In this document: positions 46,473 through 59,000 of the stretch, in pieces
Layout of the letters: the number at the start of each line of letters is the position of its first letter
Numbering within the stretch: the first letter of the stretch is position 1
Source of the DNA: Kudoa neothunni
Lineage: Eukaryota > Cnidaria
Direction of reading: 5' to 3'
DNA: 64,000 nt
Assembly: GCA_964304625.1 (NCBI GenBank)
Contig: OZ199838.1
Location: 11,160,001 to 11,224,000 of the forward strand
The notes under the pieces: model-generated
Databases searched by the model: none
What the model was told of the DNA's origin: nothing
Seen by the model: the letters and a program-made list of their open reading frames with translations, nothing else
Position numbers and translations under genes: made by a program

Positions 46473-49400
46473 ATGATACCAGCAATATATATATTTGTAG
46501 TGATGCCCATATTGATGTGTAAATAGGGGTATTTTTTAATAGCTGACAACTTTTATAGACACAAAATGTGATCCTGCTACTCCAAACAAGCCAACGGAAG
46601 CAAGCGAAACCAAAGTACTCTCCTACAAAATTATAGATGACAATAACACCAAAAAACTAAAACTTACCATGAGTGGTGCTGATTATGGGGAAAACAAGCA
46701 TTGTCTAATGAAGACTGAGAACAATGATCTTCTGTCGTATATTGACATAAATCCGTGCCCTGATACAAACAGTGACCATAGTAACAAATGTATAATTCCT
46801 TGCAATAGCAATACAAATAAATTGGCATATAACAAACTCTCCCCCAGAAACAAGTATATCTACGTTTTTGTCGGCGATAACGTCCAGGCAGCGGCAACAC
46901 CGGCGGCAGCAGAGACAAAAACTAATGCTAAAGTTTTTGGATTCGAAATACGTATTAAAAATGTATGTTGATCAGAATATTACAATCATTTAGCATTACT
47001 GGTAAATCCACAGGTTGCGATAACAAAATCAGATAATCAGAAACTAAAATTTTCTACAACAACGTGTAGTAAAGTTAACTGCCCTATTAAATACAAGAAT
47101 GTGGAATATAATGCAGGGACGACAGGTAATGACTGTGCTACTGCTAATAATATTGAAGTCGATTTTGACTTAATGATCCCATATTACGAAATGGAGTGTG
47201 AAAAATATCCAAGTTTCTTTTATAATATGCCAAACGCCTATATGAAAAAAGAAATCGATGTATTTAAACCACAATATTACGTAGCCTTTAAATCGAACAC
47301 TGATAAATCTAAATATAAAATTTTATTTACAAATAATTTCCCTGCAGAAATATGCCGTTTTGGTATTAGAGACGCAACTGTTGCAGCAACCACAGAATAT
47401 ACGTATGTTTGTGGAGTGGAAGGAAAGGAATGCTATGCACCTTGCGATAATGTTGAGTTAACATTAGCAGGAACAAAAGTACTTGTCGATATTTCAATCC
47501 AAACCAGACACCATGACATAAAAGCTGCGAAACCAAATTACGATGGATATCAACAAAATAAATTAGGTATGTTAAATGATGAATAGATATCTTATGTCTT
47601 TATTTAGCCATCATTGAACCAGATGGCGGTAAATTGACAAATGTTAAAACAACTGGTTTTACGTTGAACCCTTCTCTTTTTAAGTCAACTGGTTCTCCTT
47701 CATTTACCGCTTGCAAAATAAGACATTTTCCGTCTGACAAACCAAGACCAACTGCTAAAACAGGAACAGAAATAAAATGTACAGATAATGAGTCTTGTTC
47801 AACAAATTGTGATGCCGAGTTAACATTAAAGGAGCTTCCGGAAGGAAAACCTATAATGATTGAGATTGAATTTACTGGAAATACTAATCCGGCAAATTTT
47901 AATGAATATTTATTTGTAATGACGAGTAAGTAAATTTTTTGAAAAATATGGATAAACTTTTTTATAAAGCCCCAAAAACCGAAAAAGTTTTTAGTAGCGC
48001 AAATCCTACCGTAACAGAGTCAACAATTGAAATCAAAGCATTAGCAGGTGCTGAGGAGACAGCTAAAGAGCAGCCTACCTGCTCTTATTTTATAAGCATA
48101 ATTGAAAGAAATGGATTTGTAGATGCACAATGTACCGATAGTTACCCCTGCCGAGGAAATTGTAAAGAATCTAAAACCATCGTAAACTTGATACCAGGAT
48201 CAACTTATAACATCAAAGTCATTGCACACAAAGAATACGAGCCGAAAACGTACAAGAGGATCAAAACTAGTATTTTCGTCGTCATCACGAATATTAAATG
48301 ACTTTGATTAGATTTAGCAACCCTGAAACTTACATCGAGTTTCTTGGATAAAGGTTTCAAGGTGGTTGGAAACCTATCTACTCCTGACCCAGATGCAGAA
48401 TGTGCGTTTAAACTTCAGAGGAATGATCAAGGATTCAAGGATGTTTCTGTTTGCCCTCCACCTAATACAGCCATTAAAACAAGCCCCACTTCTACGTTAT
48501 TAGAAGAAGAAATAAATACAAACAGTAAAGACTCATCTGCTTCTATGCAAAACGTAGCTCGACTATTTGCAATGAATGAAATGAAGACTTTGAGCGCAGG
48601 AGCTACCGCCTCTGAATCATCTACACCTATAACACTATCAACAAACATTACTGTACAATTTCCTCCATGCGCACAGCCATCTTTATGCAATAACATCGTT
48701 GTGAGTGAAGGGTATGAAGCAGATAAAGAATATAAATTGTTAGTCACTGCTATAGGAAGATCAGCAGAAGTAGTCATATCTGTACCTAAAAGTATTATTT
48801 TTGTTGCTCTCGTTTTGTTTTATTTTGTAAATAAATAATATATTTTATCATTATAGTTATTTAATTTTTTAACAAATAAAATTACTCTTTCAGTCATTTG
48901 TATTATAAACTAATACAATGTAGATCCATTATTTGTATCCAATGAGGATGTGAATAAACAAATAGTTGTAGTGATAGCACGCGACGGAAAAACGTTAAAA
49001 GTTGAAACTATTCTGCCTCAGGGTGTGGATGAAAATTCTAAATGCAAATGGGAATTAATAAACTGGGATGATGTTGCCAAACCAGCCGTAAAAAAATGCA
49101 TGACTGTTGGTCGAGATTGTACTGCATTCCCATCCTGTAAGGATATCTCAATTTCGGATGTTGAAGATAGAAATGATTATCGTGTGAAGGTAATTGTTAG
49201 CACGGATGAGAAAATTTTTGGAACTGCAATAATAAAAAGAGGTATTTCTAAATTTATCATATTATTATAATTTCTATTATCAATACATAGGAGAAACGTC
49301 AAACAAATCAACGTAATTTCAAGCATATATTATAATTTTTTATATATTTTAGATCAAAGAATACAATGTATTCAAACCTAAGATATCTTGATAATTTTTC

Positions 49401-49486
49401 CATTTAGTATTATCGCAGTCGTGGTCCCAGTTATGATTGTGATTATTGGAATAGGATTTTATTTTGGATATAAGAACAAAAGTTAG
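46473..49486 (+). CDS. Modular type I membrane protein, Cys/FN3-like repeats, 8 exons
   Basis: Family not recognised. Exon 1 (46473-46518) gives a signal peptide, MIPAIYIFVVMPILM. Introns: 46519-46558 (40 nt), 46963-47013 (51), 47567-47607 (41), 47926-47969 (44), 48270-48317 (48), 48792-48923 (132), 49242-49418 (177). The joined frame gives about 826 residues. Exons 4-7 (318, 300, 474 and 318 nt) all begin and end in phase 1 and each encodes one module. A module shows a C-x10-25-C-x4-9-C-x2-5-C cluster, then beta-strand-like sequence ending L-x-P-G-x-x-Y-x-I-x-V-x-A (NLIPGSTYNIKVIA in exon 5), as in fibronectin type III. The C-terminus is one membrane helix (VVVPVMIVIIGIGFYFGY) and a short basic tail (KNKS). 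Probable role: cell-surface adhesion or receptor protein. The last acceptor is the least certain junction. Confidence 0.82.
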
Positions 49487-49971
49487 ATGAATATGGTTTC
49501 ATTAGATAAAGAAGTCTTTAGTTTATTATTATGATTTAAAATATTAAATGAAACACGTGTATGAGTTTTTATGAATTATTTTTTGGTTGGCTAAAGCAAT
49601 TTATATTTAGGCAGTGGCTATTGCAACGGGAGAAAATTACTCCTAAACCAACCTGTTTTTAAAAATTTCAACTTCATTTTCCTAATACAGTGGTTCTTAA
49701 CCTGGGTTCGGAGGATTCTGATAGGTTCGGTGAAAACATCCAAGGTTTAGATCAAATCTAGGATTAATATTCTTTATAATTTTAATATTTTAAATAACCT
49801 TTCTATTAGTTGTATTTATAATCTTAATTAGAAGCTCTATTAAAAGGATAAGTGATAAATGAAAAAATTATTGATAGTTTAATTACAATTATTATTTGAG
49901 CGTTTGAAATTCATTTCGATCTATCTGGTTAGTACAGTCACGTTAACGGGTTACAGTGTAACCCGTTACAA

Positions 49972-50148
49972 CAGCGCTTCCCAACTGAAATTGGACTCGC
50001 ACCCCCATTTTTTGACAAAACAAAATTCGCACCCCTTTGCATACGATAAGGTGTAACTGACTTAAAATTTATAGAAAATTATTTTCAATTTTGATCGGAT
50101 CTCGCACCACCTGAAATCGAAGTTCGCACCCCCAGTTGGGAACCCCTG
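49972..50148. mobile_element. hAT MITE (177 bp) nested in hAT
   Basis: The ends are CAGCGCTTCCCAACTG and CAGTTGGGAACCCCTG. The 8-bp duplication is CGTTACAA (49964-49971) against CGTTACAG (50149-50156). A longer relative lies at 61941-62434. It is noncoding. Confidence 0.88.
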
Positions 50149-50289
50149 CGTTACAGAGATTATTGCGCAGCAATGTTATTTGTTTGCTAGTTTTGTGGGG
50201 GTTATTGGAAATAAATATTGGCTCTTTGAACGTTTAACAAAAAAAGAAAGTGATCAAATGATTTTGTGCAGTTCAGGTTTACCTATGTT

Positions 50290-52015
50290 ACGGGACTTTA
50301 TGGTATTCAACGACCTCTTTGCATGATACGCAACTCGAAGTTGAGTAATTCTAGTTTGGTACAGGCGAAATTAAAGGAGCATTTCATAAATGTCCATGGG
50401 AAGTCTGTATATAGGAATATGGCTCTTCCAAACTTGAACCAAAGAGAGAAAGATATGATGAAAGAACCACGTTGCAAAATTTTGGATTCGTTAATATTTA
50501 TAAGCCTATCTTAACAGCAACATATGAAGTTTCATATCTCATTGGCAAACAAGGTAAACGTCACAATATTGATGAAACGCTCGTTAAACCTGCCGCGTTG
50601 AAGATGGCAAATATTTTATTGGGAAGTATTGCAGAAAAAAATTAGCACAAGTTCCTTTGTCAAATGATATCGTTAAGAAAAAATTGATGATATGAGCAGA
50701 CATTCTGGATCAATTAATTTCTGATCTAATTTCAAGTCGAACAAAGTTTAGTTTACAATTCGACGAAAATACTGATATCTCAAACCTAAGTCAACTGGTT
50801 TCGTTTGTCAGATATTTGAAAAATGGTGTGATAATTGAAGATTTTCTTGTTTGCAAACCTTTAACAACAATGACCAAGGCATTGGATGTTAAGAAAGTTG
50901 CCGATGAGTTTTTCAAAGGCAATGGACTTTCATGGAATATGGTTTCTTCTATTTGCACTGATGGTGCCCAGCTATGCTGGGGCGTAACTCCAGTTTTTGT
51001 GCTCTTGTGAACGCAGATGCACCTCATATTATTGCTACGCATTGCATTTTACATAGATATGCATTAGCAACAAAGAATATGCCTCCAAGGCTGGCAGAAG
51101 TGTTGAAAACCGTTATCGATTGTGTAAATTTTGTGAGATGTAGTGCTTTGAATCATCGAATCTTCAAATATTTGTGCAGTGAAATGGATTCTGAATTTGA
51201 AATACTTTTGTTTTATTCAAATCTTAGGTGGCTCTCTCGAGGAAACGTATTAAACCACGTTTTTAACCTGCGAAAGGAAATAGGTATATTTTTGCTGGAG
51301 TGTACCCACCGCCATGCTCAATGTTTCAATAATTTGGAATTTACTCTTCTTTTGGCATACATGGTTGATATTTTTGATTCCATAAATTGTTTGAACCTGC
51401 AGATGCAAGGGAATGGAGTCAACATCATTGAAGCAGAGGAGTGTGTAAGTGCATTCCAAATAAAATTATCTTTATACAAACGAAGAATAATGGTGGACAA
51501 TTATGCAAACTTTACACTTTTAGACGATATTTGTAATATTAATGACGGCGATGACAACGGATTGATCATTTTACCTTTTGAATTAAAGGAAATAATTTCT
51601 GCACATTTAGAATAACTTTCTAACTCACTCGATGGCTATTTCCCTTCTAAAAATTCATTCCCCCACTGGGTGGGGCAACCTTTTTAGCTTCGATACTTCA
51701 ACTGAGGATGCCAATAATAAATACCGCGATGAACTTATCGAACTTCAGCACAACAAAATTTAAAAACAACTTTTCGAAAAAATTTTACCATTAATCTTTT
51801 GGATAAATCAAATTGAGAAATGTCCTACAATTTCAATGGAGGCTTTGGAAGTTTTTATTCCTTTCGTAACAATTTACCTCTAAGAACAATCATTTTCAAT
51901 ATTGGTTACCATAAAAAATAAGTTAAGAAATATGTTTTTCTGTGAAAGCGATATGCGAATTGTTCTCTCCAACATTTCGCCTCGTATTACGGAATTGGTT
52001 GCAAAAAAACAAGAA
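50290..52015 (+). pseudogene. hAT transposase (ZBED5/SCAND3-like), broken
   Basis: It opens with a degenerate BED finger (PLCMIRNSKLSNSS ... LKEHFINVHGKSVYRN). The catalytic parts follow: TDISNLSQLVSFVRYL holds the first Asp, GNGLSWNMVSSICTDGA the second, then THCILHRYALATK and HRIFKYLCSEMDSEFE with LLFYSNLRWLSRGNV. A degraded hAT dimerisation region follows after 51620. The frame changes near 50500, 50690 and 50990, and stops are frequent after 51615. Confidence 0.82.
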
Positions 52016-52509
52016 TAAAAATCGCACTAATTAGTTTTATATTAATTTGATTTTTACATTTTACAACTTTTATGATGTGCCAAATATCGATTAAATTATA
52101 ATTCATTTTATTTAAAACTTAAAAAATTTTATGTTGGGGGTTCGACGAGTCGTACTATAGGGTAGTAGTGGTCCGGCCACTCCCTAAAGGTTAAGAACCA
52201 CTGCCCCAATAAGTGGTTTTTTCGCTTAAAAATTGAACTATTATAAAAGAAATCCAAGACAACGAATTTTCTTATTTTATGGTAATGAATTCAGTGGTTA
52301 AAAATTATTTTTAAATCTTTCATTTGTATTTTTTAATTTATAAATGTAATTATATTTTTCCTAATTCTGAGTAATATGGATAATGCAAAGTGAAATATCA
52401 AAAATTACTAATGTAAATTTACTGGGGTGCGCTTGATTCAAGCAGCGCTATAACTCCTAAGATGATAACTAATGCAATGTTTACATAATCCCTTAAACGT
52501 TATGAAGCT

Positions 52510-52805
52510 TGGACAACAAGGCATAGTGGTGTTAAGTTGAGTTCGCATATCATTAGATTGCGAGTTCGAAGCCTAGTCCGAGCGTTCCTGTACTTCTAGT
52601 TCGAAACTAAGTAGGAAGGCCGTAGTAATCGCAAGGATCTACGATTTGTCGTGGCCTTGCTTGAGCTGGGAGGAGCAGCCTAACAGAAGGATAGATTTCG
52701 GGCGCTCATAAACAACGGAGTACAGTATCGAAATAGAACCCAGTAGGGGGATTCCGTAGAGCCGACGCCCGCACGCAGACGACTTTCCCAGACTAATTCT
52801 GGGTT
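52510..52805 (+). repeat. tRNA-derived SINE candidate
   Basis: An A-box-like CATAGTGGTGTTAAG near 52525 and a B-box GCGAGTTCGAAGCC near 52560 stand in Pol III promoter spacing. They are followed by about 220 bases of unrelated, GC-richer body. This is the composition expected of a tRNA-headed SINE. It ends just before a hAT end at 52815. Confidence 0.6.
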
Positions 52806-52814
52806 AGTCCAGGA

Positions 52815-55321
52815 CAGTGGTGGGCATAACTTTTGGTTCTGCGGGCCACATTGGCTCATTACAAAAACTTGGAGGGCCGCATTGTTGACTAAGTGTTTTT
52901 TGGGAACTTAAATACCTATTGGTGGTTTTTCTAACATTTTTGGTACAATAAAAAAGTTAGTGTATAAATTAATTTAAAAAGGAACTAAATAATTTTTAAA
53001 AAATAGAAATTTGGTGGTCGGCATACTATTGCAAGTTTCGGTCGGAATAATAGATTTTACACTTAATAAACTTTGATTATAACTAACGTTATAAAAAGTT
53101 AATATTACTCATTAAATACACATGAAATATTTAAAAAATAACTGATAAAATTATTTTAAGCATACAATTCAATATAGCATCTATTTTCAAATGAGACCTA
53201 ATTCATAAATTTTAATATGATCAAACTAATAAAATTTAATTAGATTTATATTTCCGATTACATTAAATGTTTGTGACAAACGTAATCAACTTACAGAAAT
53301 AGTTTTTTTGAAATTAACTACGGAATATTACAATCCCAAATTATGATTAAAATAACAAAATTAAAAAGAACATAATTTTTGTTAAGTATCAATATAACAT
53401 TCATCTTTTAGGGTTTTGTAAATATATTTTTAAGAATAAGGATTCCACCAAGAAATATTATCATAACTTATTATATGCTACTTTTTATTATTTCTTTTAA
53501 TTTCCTTTAATTATACCAATTAATAAAACTTATATTTATCAAAAAGCTCCAACTCTGAAGTGATTGGTGTCGTGTTTCAGTCGCTAAATAAAACGAGAAT
53601 GTAAAGAAAAGAAATTACTAAATATTTTCATGAACTAATTGTCTAAGGTTCGGCTTAAGGTTGCTTGAAGATATCCTGAGTACGGCCCCTAGGTTTTTGT
53701 CTGACAGCAAAGACCTATTCTTGTTTTTATTAATTTTCATACAGGAGAAACTTTGCTCACAAATGTAGGTTGAACCAAACATATAAAATATTTCTGAAGC
53801 GAAATTTCTAAGACATTGAAAACTCTTAGCAGGTAGCGAATTGTAAAATTCTACTAATGGAACAACAAAAAACAATTCTTTTAATAAACTATGAGATTTA
53901 ACATCTATCAATTCGAGCTGATGTTCGTCGGGAGCCGTGTTGACATCAACAGAGAATAACGACGTGAGTATTCGAAATTTAGGTTCAACCTGTCGAAAGT
54001 CTTTAAATCTTCTATTGAACTTATCTAATAAAGATTTCAGATGGCTTTTTATTTTAAAACGAATAGCCGGAGGCACCTTTTCTTTTGCAAGTAATGGAAA
54101 ATGAATAAATTTCCCTTCATTTATTTGATTTATAAAAAGCGAGAGTTTCGCTTCAAAAGATTTAATGTGATTGAACATTTCATAAACCATGAGTTATTTA
54201 CCTTACAACTTAAGGTTTAATTCGTTGAGTTTTTCAAATAGATCAACTGCAAACATAAGCTCATACCTCCATTCATCACAATCTATATTATGGATAAACT
54301 CACAATTCAAATCTTTCATTTTAAGAAAAGCCTTAATTTCATCTCTTAGATAATAAAATCTTTTCAAAACTTTTACTAAACTTAACCATCGTAAATTGTT
54401 ATGATAGATAATGTTTGTACTCAGAATCAAGATCATTTAACAACGATCTGAATTGACGATGATTCAGCGCTCTTGAACGAATGATGTTTATTGCGTTCAC
54501 AACTGGAGTTACAATGTGGTTTAAACTTAATGCAGATTTACACAAACTTTCTTGATGCAAAATGCAGTGAAATGACAGGAACGAATGGTTGGGAATCTCT
54601 TTTTTAAGCTTTGCATTCAATAATTAAATCATCCCAAATTTTTTCCCAATAAAGAGCGAGCGCCATCAGTTGTTACGCTTGTTAATTTATTCCACGGTAA
54701 TTGATTGTTTTCAACTGCTTTGACCACACACTCAAACAAATCCTGCCCAATTGTTGTACTTTCCATTGGTTCCATAGAAAGTAACTCTTCAGTGATACAA
54801 AAATTAGGGTCTATTCCACGTACAAAAATAAGCAATTGTGCAGTGTCTCTAATATCTGTGCTTTCATCTAAAGCTAATGAATAACACACAAAATCTTTGC
54901 TTATATCTTTTAATTGTTGGCTTAAATTTTCACTTATCATTTCTATACGACGCACAACTGTACTTCTTGATAATGGAATATTTTCAAACTTTTTTTTTAA
55001 TTCCGGACAAACAACGCTAACACAATCCATTATACATTCTTTCACAAATTCGCCATCTAAAAATGGTTTGTTTCGCCGAGCAATGTAATATGATATCATA
55101 AAACATGCTTCAGATTCGTTTTCTCGGGTTAGAGATTTCGTTTTGAATGAACTGAGTTGCTTTTGATAACTTTCAAGGTATTTTAAGGCCGTCTGTTCCC
55201 TGTCGTTATTGCTGATTTTTTCACTGAATTCCCCATGTTTCGTTTCGTGGTGCCGTTTCAAGTTATATTCCTTTAATACGGCGACTGATTCGAGACAAAG
55301 AAAACATACCACTTTATTCAT
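52815..55321 (-). mobile_element. hAT transposon (GTF2IRD2/ZBED-like), decayed
   Basis: One end reads CAGTGGTGGGCATAAC at 52815, typical of hAT ends. The transposase lies on the minus strand at 53618-55321. A matching inverted end to the right of 55321 was not found, so the right boundary is set at the start of the coding region and is only a minimum. Confidence 0.7.
53618..55321 (-). pseudogene. hAT transposase, broken
   Basis: It starts MNKVVCFLCLESVAVLKEYN, with a C2H2-like finger (CFLCLES ... LKRHHETKH). Then follow YSLALDESTDIRDTAQLLIF (first Asp), NKLTSVTTDGARSLLG (second Asp), FLSFHCILHQESLCKSAL and NNLRWLSLVKVLKRFYYLRD. The C-terminal dimerisation domain is FASEIFYMFGSTYICEQSFSCMKINKNKNR. 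Frame changes lie near 54625, 54410 and 54195. It is otherwise well preserved, and would need about three corrections to be open throughout. Confidence 0.87.
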
Positions 55322-56025
55322 TAAATAGGTGAAGAAATATTTTGGAGTCCAATCATCGTTAAAATCACGGCGTTCATCAACAACTGTACGCTATCGAGAG
55401 GGCATGTTTGTTTAATTCTACAAACATGTGGAGTCGACAAATTACAATTAATAAACGAAGTTTGAGCGAGTTATCGCTCAAGAAAATTAAGTAAATGAAT
55501 AAAAAACTATTCCTACATCAAACTGAAAAATTTTGATACGCTTCAGATGAGAAGAGCATATAAGACTTCTTAGAGCCGCTTTCGACGAAAAAAGTCGTAA
55601 AAACACTAAAAATAGGGTAGGCATACACTCCAAAATAGCCATTTTATTTTCATGAAATAAATAGGAAAAAATTATTAGAAATTAAAAAGTGTAGAATTTT
55701 TACGTTTATGTAAAAAAACAAATATTAAAATTATTCAATTATTTTTAGATAACTTAAAATTGGCTTTATTCCCCATTAAAGTAATTATTGAAAAGTAACG
55801 CAATATGTACGATGCGCATACATATTGTGTTTAAACATCAAGTAATTACTTTGTCAGTCGTTCAAAATTTTTGTACTTTTCTCTTTAAAAACAAAATTAA
55901 TATATCTCATTGAACAAAAACTACCTCATATATACAAAAATATTTACGAAGGCAGGATTAATCACAAAAACATAGCTGTCATCAAAATAGGCGTACGCAG
56001 CTCGTAATAAACGAGCAATTAAAAA
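55322..56025. other. Spacer upstream of CLEC16A
   Basis: No gene recognised. AT-rich, and presumably holding the CLEC16A promoter and the undetected right end of the hAT element. Confidence 0.4.
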
Positions 56026-59000
56026 ATGTTTCAGAAAGCCAAAGATTGGTTAAACAATGTGTACTATAAAAAACCACTTCAACCATCCTACGAAACGTTG
56101 GTGTAACTAATTTGAGTAAATATGTAAACATTGAGTGTATATAATTAGGCAAATACACTCGTACATGTCTTCAAATGTGTTGGTGAACATGAACAATAAG
56201 CTTCGCTTAGTTGAAATGTATAGACTACTAGCAGAAACTATAATTTGGGGTGATAGGAATGATCCACGTATATTAGAGTAATTTATTGATCAGACTCAAA
56301 TGGATAATATGTAACTGACCTTTTTGTAGTTACTTTATCAATAACAATTTGCTTATTTATTTTGTTCTTCATATGTGTCAAAGTGATCAAAGTATGGTTG
56401 TGACTTATCAGATATTACAGGTGTTGAATATTGTGTTTGAAAATGCCAGAGATACGTCATTCATAAGTAGGAGATATGTTCATAAATTTATTAGACCCCT
56501 CATAAAATTCAATAGATAATATTCTCTCAAACAATTGTATCAATATGATATTGGTTATGACAAGGAATGAAACTAACGACGAAGTATGTTTGACTATTTA
56601 TCAGTCAATGTAATACAATCAACCAATAACACAATAATCATTGTAGGTTATAGCACTGTACGTTTCGCTAATGAAAACGATATCATTCAAAATCGATACT
56701 TCAAATATATGTTTTTTATTTGATGCGGTATTTTTTTTACAAAACAATAAATTTATTTGTTTGTCATCGTTTGTGTCTTATTAATTACGTAATCATTTAT
56801 ATTGTTCGTATTATAATGAAATGAACATTAACTAATATGAGTAACAAGCCAAGTTTTAATGCCCATTAAACTATTATTTTAAACACTTAATTGTTCAAGT
56901 TAATCCAATTAATTAGTTCAATATGGATATACCACTACTTTCCAAATCGGTTCTATTGTATGACCATCATGAAAGCATGGTGAGAATTGCGGTCAGAACC
57001 ATCACATTCAATATTCTCAAATACCATGATCATCCCAATTTAAATCCATTCATACGTCAAAAGTTGGCGGCACCATTTTTTCTCTATCTCATGGAATGCA
57101 TTTCCGAGTATTTGAATGGGATCCATGAGAAAGTTGTTAAAATTGATAAATATACGTGTGCTTTGTGTGTTGGCAATGAGCACGCTGGATACACTCCTGC
57201 TTCTTCTGTTGGTGACACAAAAAGAGATTCTGTCACCACTAGTGATCGTATTTTCTACAAGCAACAAGTTACTTTGCTCGGCAATCAAATCAAAAACGCA
57301 TGGTATCGTGTTAATGAACACATCGAATACATCTCCGATCTCATATCAGTTCTCTCAGACGATCTATCCATTCTACTCAAAAATATATTCATCGAAAAAT
57401 TGATCGTTGATATCTGTCTCAAAAATATTCATATCCATATGATACACAGCTTTTTTATTGTGATTATTTTTGAAATGATCACCGATCAATCTTTAAAAAT
57501 TCAACTCACACAACTTTTACTTATCAATAATTTGAATTTCGAAGTATTACCTCGTTCAATTATTGATAGTTATTTTTGGTTAATCTATCCCCACTATGTG
57601 TATTTAGGATATCTCCAAGAGTAATGGTAGTCGTTTCGATTTCAATATCAGTGATATGGGTCCCAACAATATACGCGAATCCAAATTTGTGCCTCTTATC
57701 CATCTTATCGAGAATCACATGGTTTGGAATGAACAAATTGGTCGATCTTTCGAGAACTTTAAAGGTGGCAATGTTCGACTCAAAGGTTGTCATAACGATG
57801 CACGTTAGTTGTAATTAAATTGTAATTGGTTAATAGACTTTATCGAGGAGATCAATTACAATTACAAAAACTGTACATCCACCGTCATAATTAAAGAGCA
57901 AATTGGTGCGAGAATATTATTGTGTTTGTAATTGTTAATTAATATTCCCATCTAAAGACTACAATGAAATAATTAACTATTATACAAATTCGCGCTTCAT
58001 TCACAAAGAAAATGTTGACTCTCCTACCGTGATAAACGATTTTTTGAATTTCCTTACGTCTATTGAGGATCAGCTCAATTTGTCATCAACAGGTAAAATT
58101 TTCTTATATTTATTCTATAATTTCTTTCTGTTGTATGTTAAAAATTATTCCATTCTAGAACATAATGAAACTAGAATGGAATTTCTACAACAAGGGATAC
58201 TACAAACAAAATTCATCGTGATGAATAAGCTGTTTCGTGGTAGAATTGTTAATTGGATTTAAAATGATATAATTGGCTGTTTCAGATTTTCCAATTAATG
58301 AACAATCATCCAATACAATTGACGTAATTGTTTAATAGCCCTGTACGTGCGTTGCTAATTTTTTGTATGATAAGAATAAGAAAAAACTTATGATAGATGG
58401 AGTGGTTGCCTGTGAACATTTTTTCGACAAATTTATAGATAATAGTACTAGATAATTAACATAAACCATTGGTGCATAAACTTTGGAGCCTTGGGCCAAA
58501 TTCTAATCTTCGAGAACTTTAGGGACCAGAAAGTTTAAAATAAAGTTATAGCTCACACTTTGAATATAGTTACGAACTTTGAAACGCACTGTTCAAAATA
58601 ATTCATAAATAATAAGTTTATTACATTTTTTTAATTGGATAACGAATGTCATAATCAACAAATAATATCCGTCCCTTGTTGAATAAAACAATATTTTTCT
58701 GTTCTCCTTATAAATTTTTTCTGAATTTCAGTCATTTTAGCTTGGAAATCAAATAAAAATAAGCTGAATTAAATATGAGATATGCCTTGGGTGGGAAAAT
58801 GGTTGTGTGCACGTATGTGGAGTGCAGTTTAAATTGCCCATTAATATGTGCTCATTATCAGCCCTAACGGATGTTCATCCTTTGTGTGATAGTTCATTTA
58901 TTTTTCTTGTAGGAACTTTTATTTTCACGCACAATTTAAATATCTTATTATTTCGCAACGTGTATAAAACGTACTTTAATTATTAATCTTATTTTAACAT

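Larger units (their letters stand above)
49688..52203 (+). mobile_element. hAT transposon (ZBED5/SCAND3-like), decayed
   Basis: The ends CAGTGGTTCTTAACCTGGG (49688) and AGGTTAAGAACCACTG (to 52203) are inverted repeats. The 8-bp flanks TCCTAATA (49680-49687) and CCCCAATA (52204-52211) match at six of eight. The element is 2516 bp and includes a 177-bp MITE at 49972-50148. It carries a broken transposase. Confidence 0.88.

Noticed and set aside
52815-55900. Complete hAT boundaries for the minus-strand hAT
   Set aside because: Only the left CAGTGGTGGGC end was found; no inverted counterpart or 8-bp duplication could be seen to the right, so a full element was not claimed.
56278-56282. Apparent in-frame stop in the CLEC16A reading frame
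   Set aside because: A GT-AG intron of 52 nt at 56278-56329 removes it, and the joined exons align without gaps to the conserved CLEC16A domain, so it is not evidence for a pseudogene.
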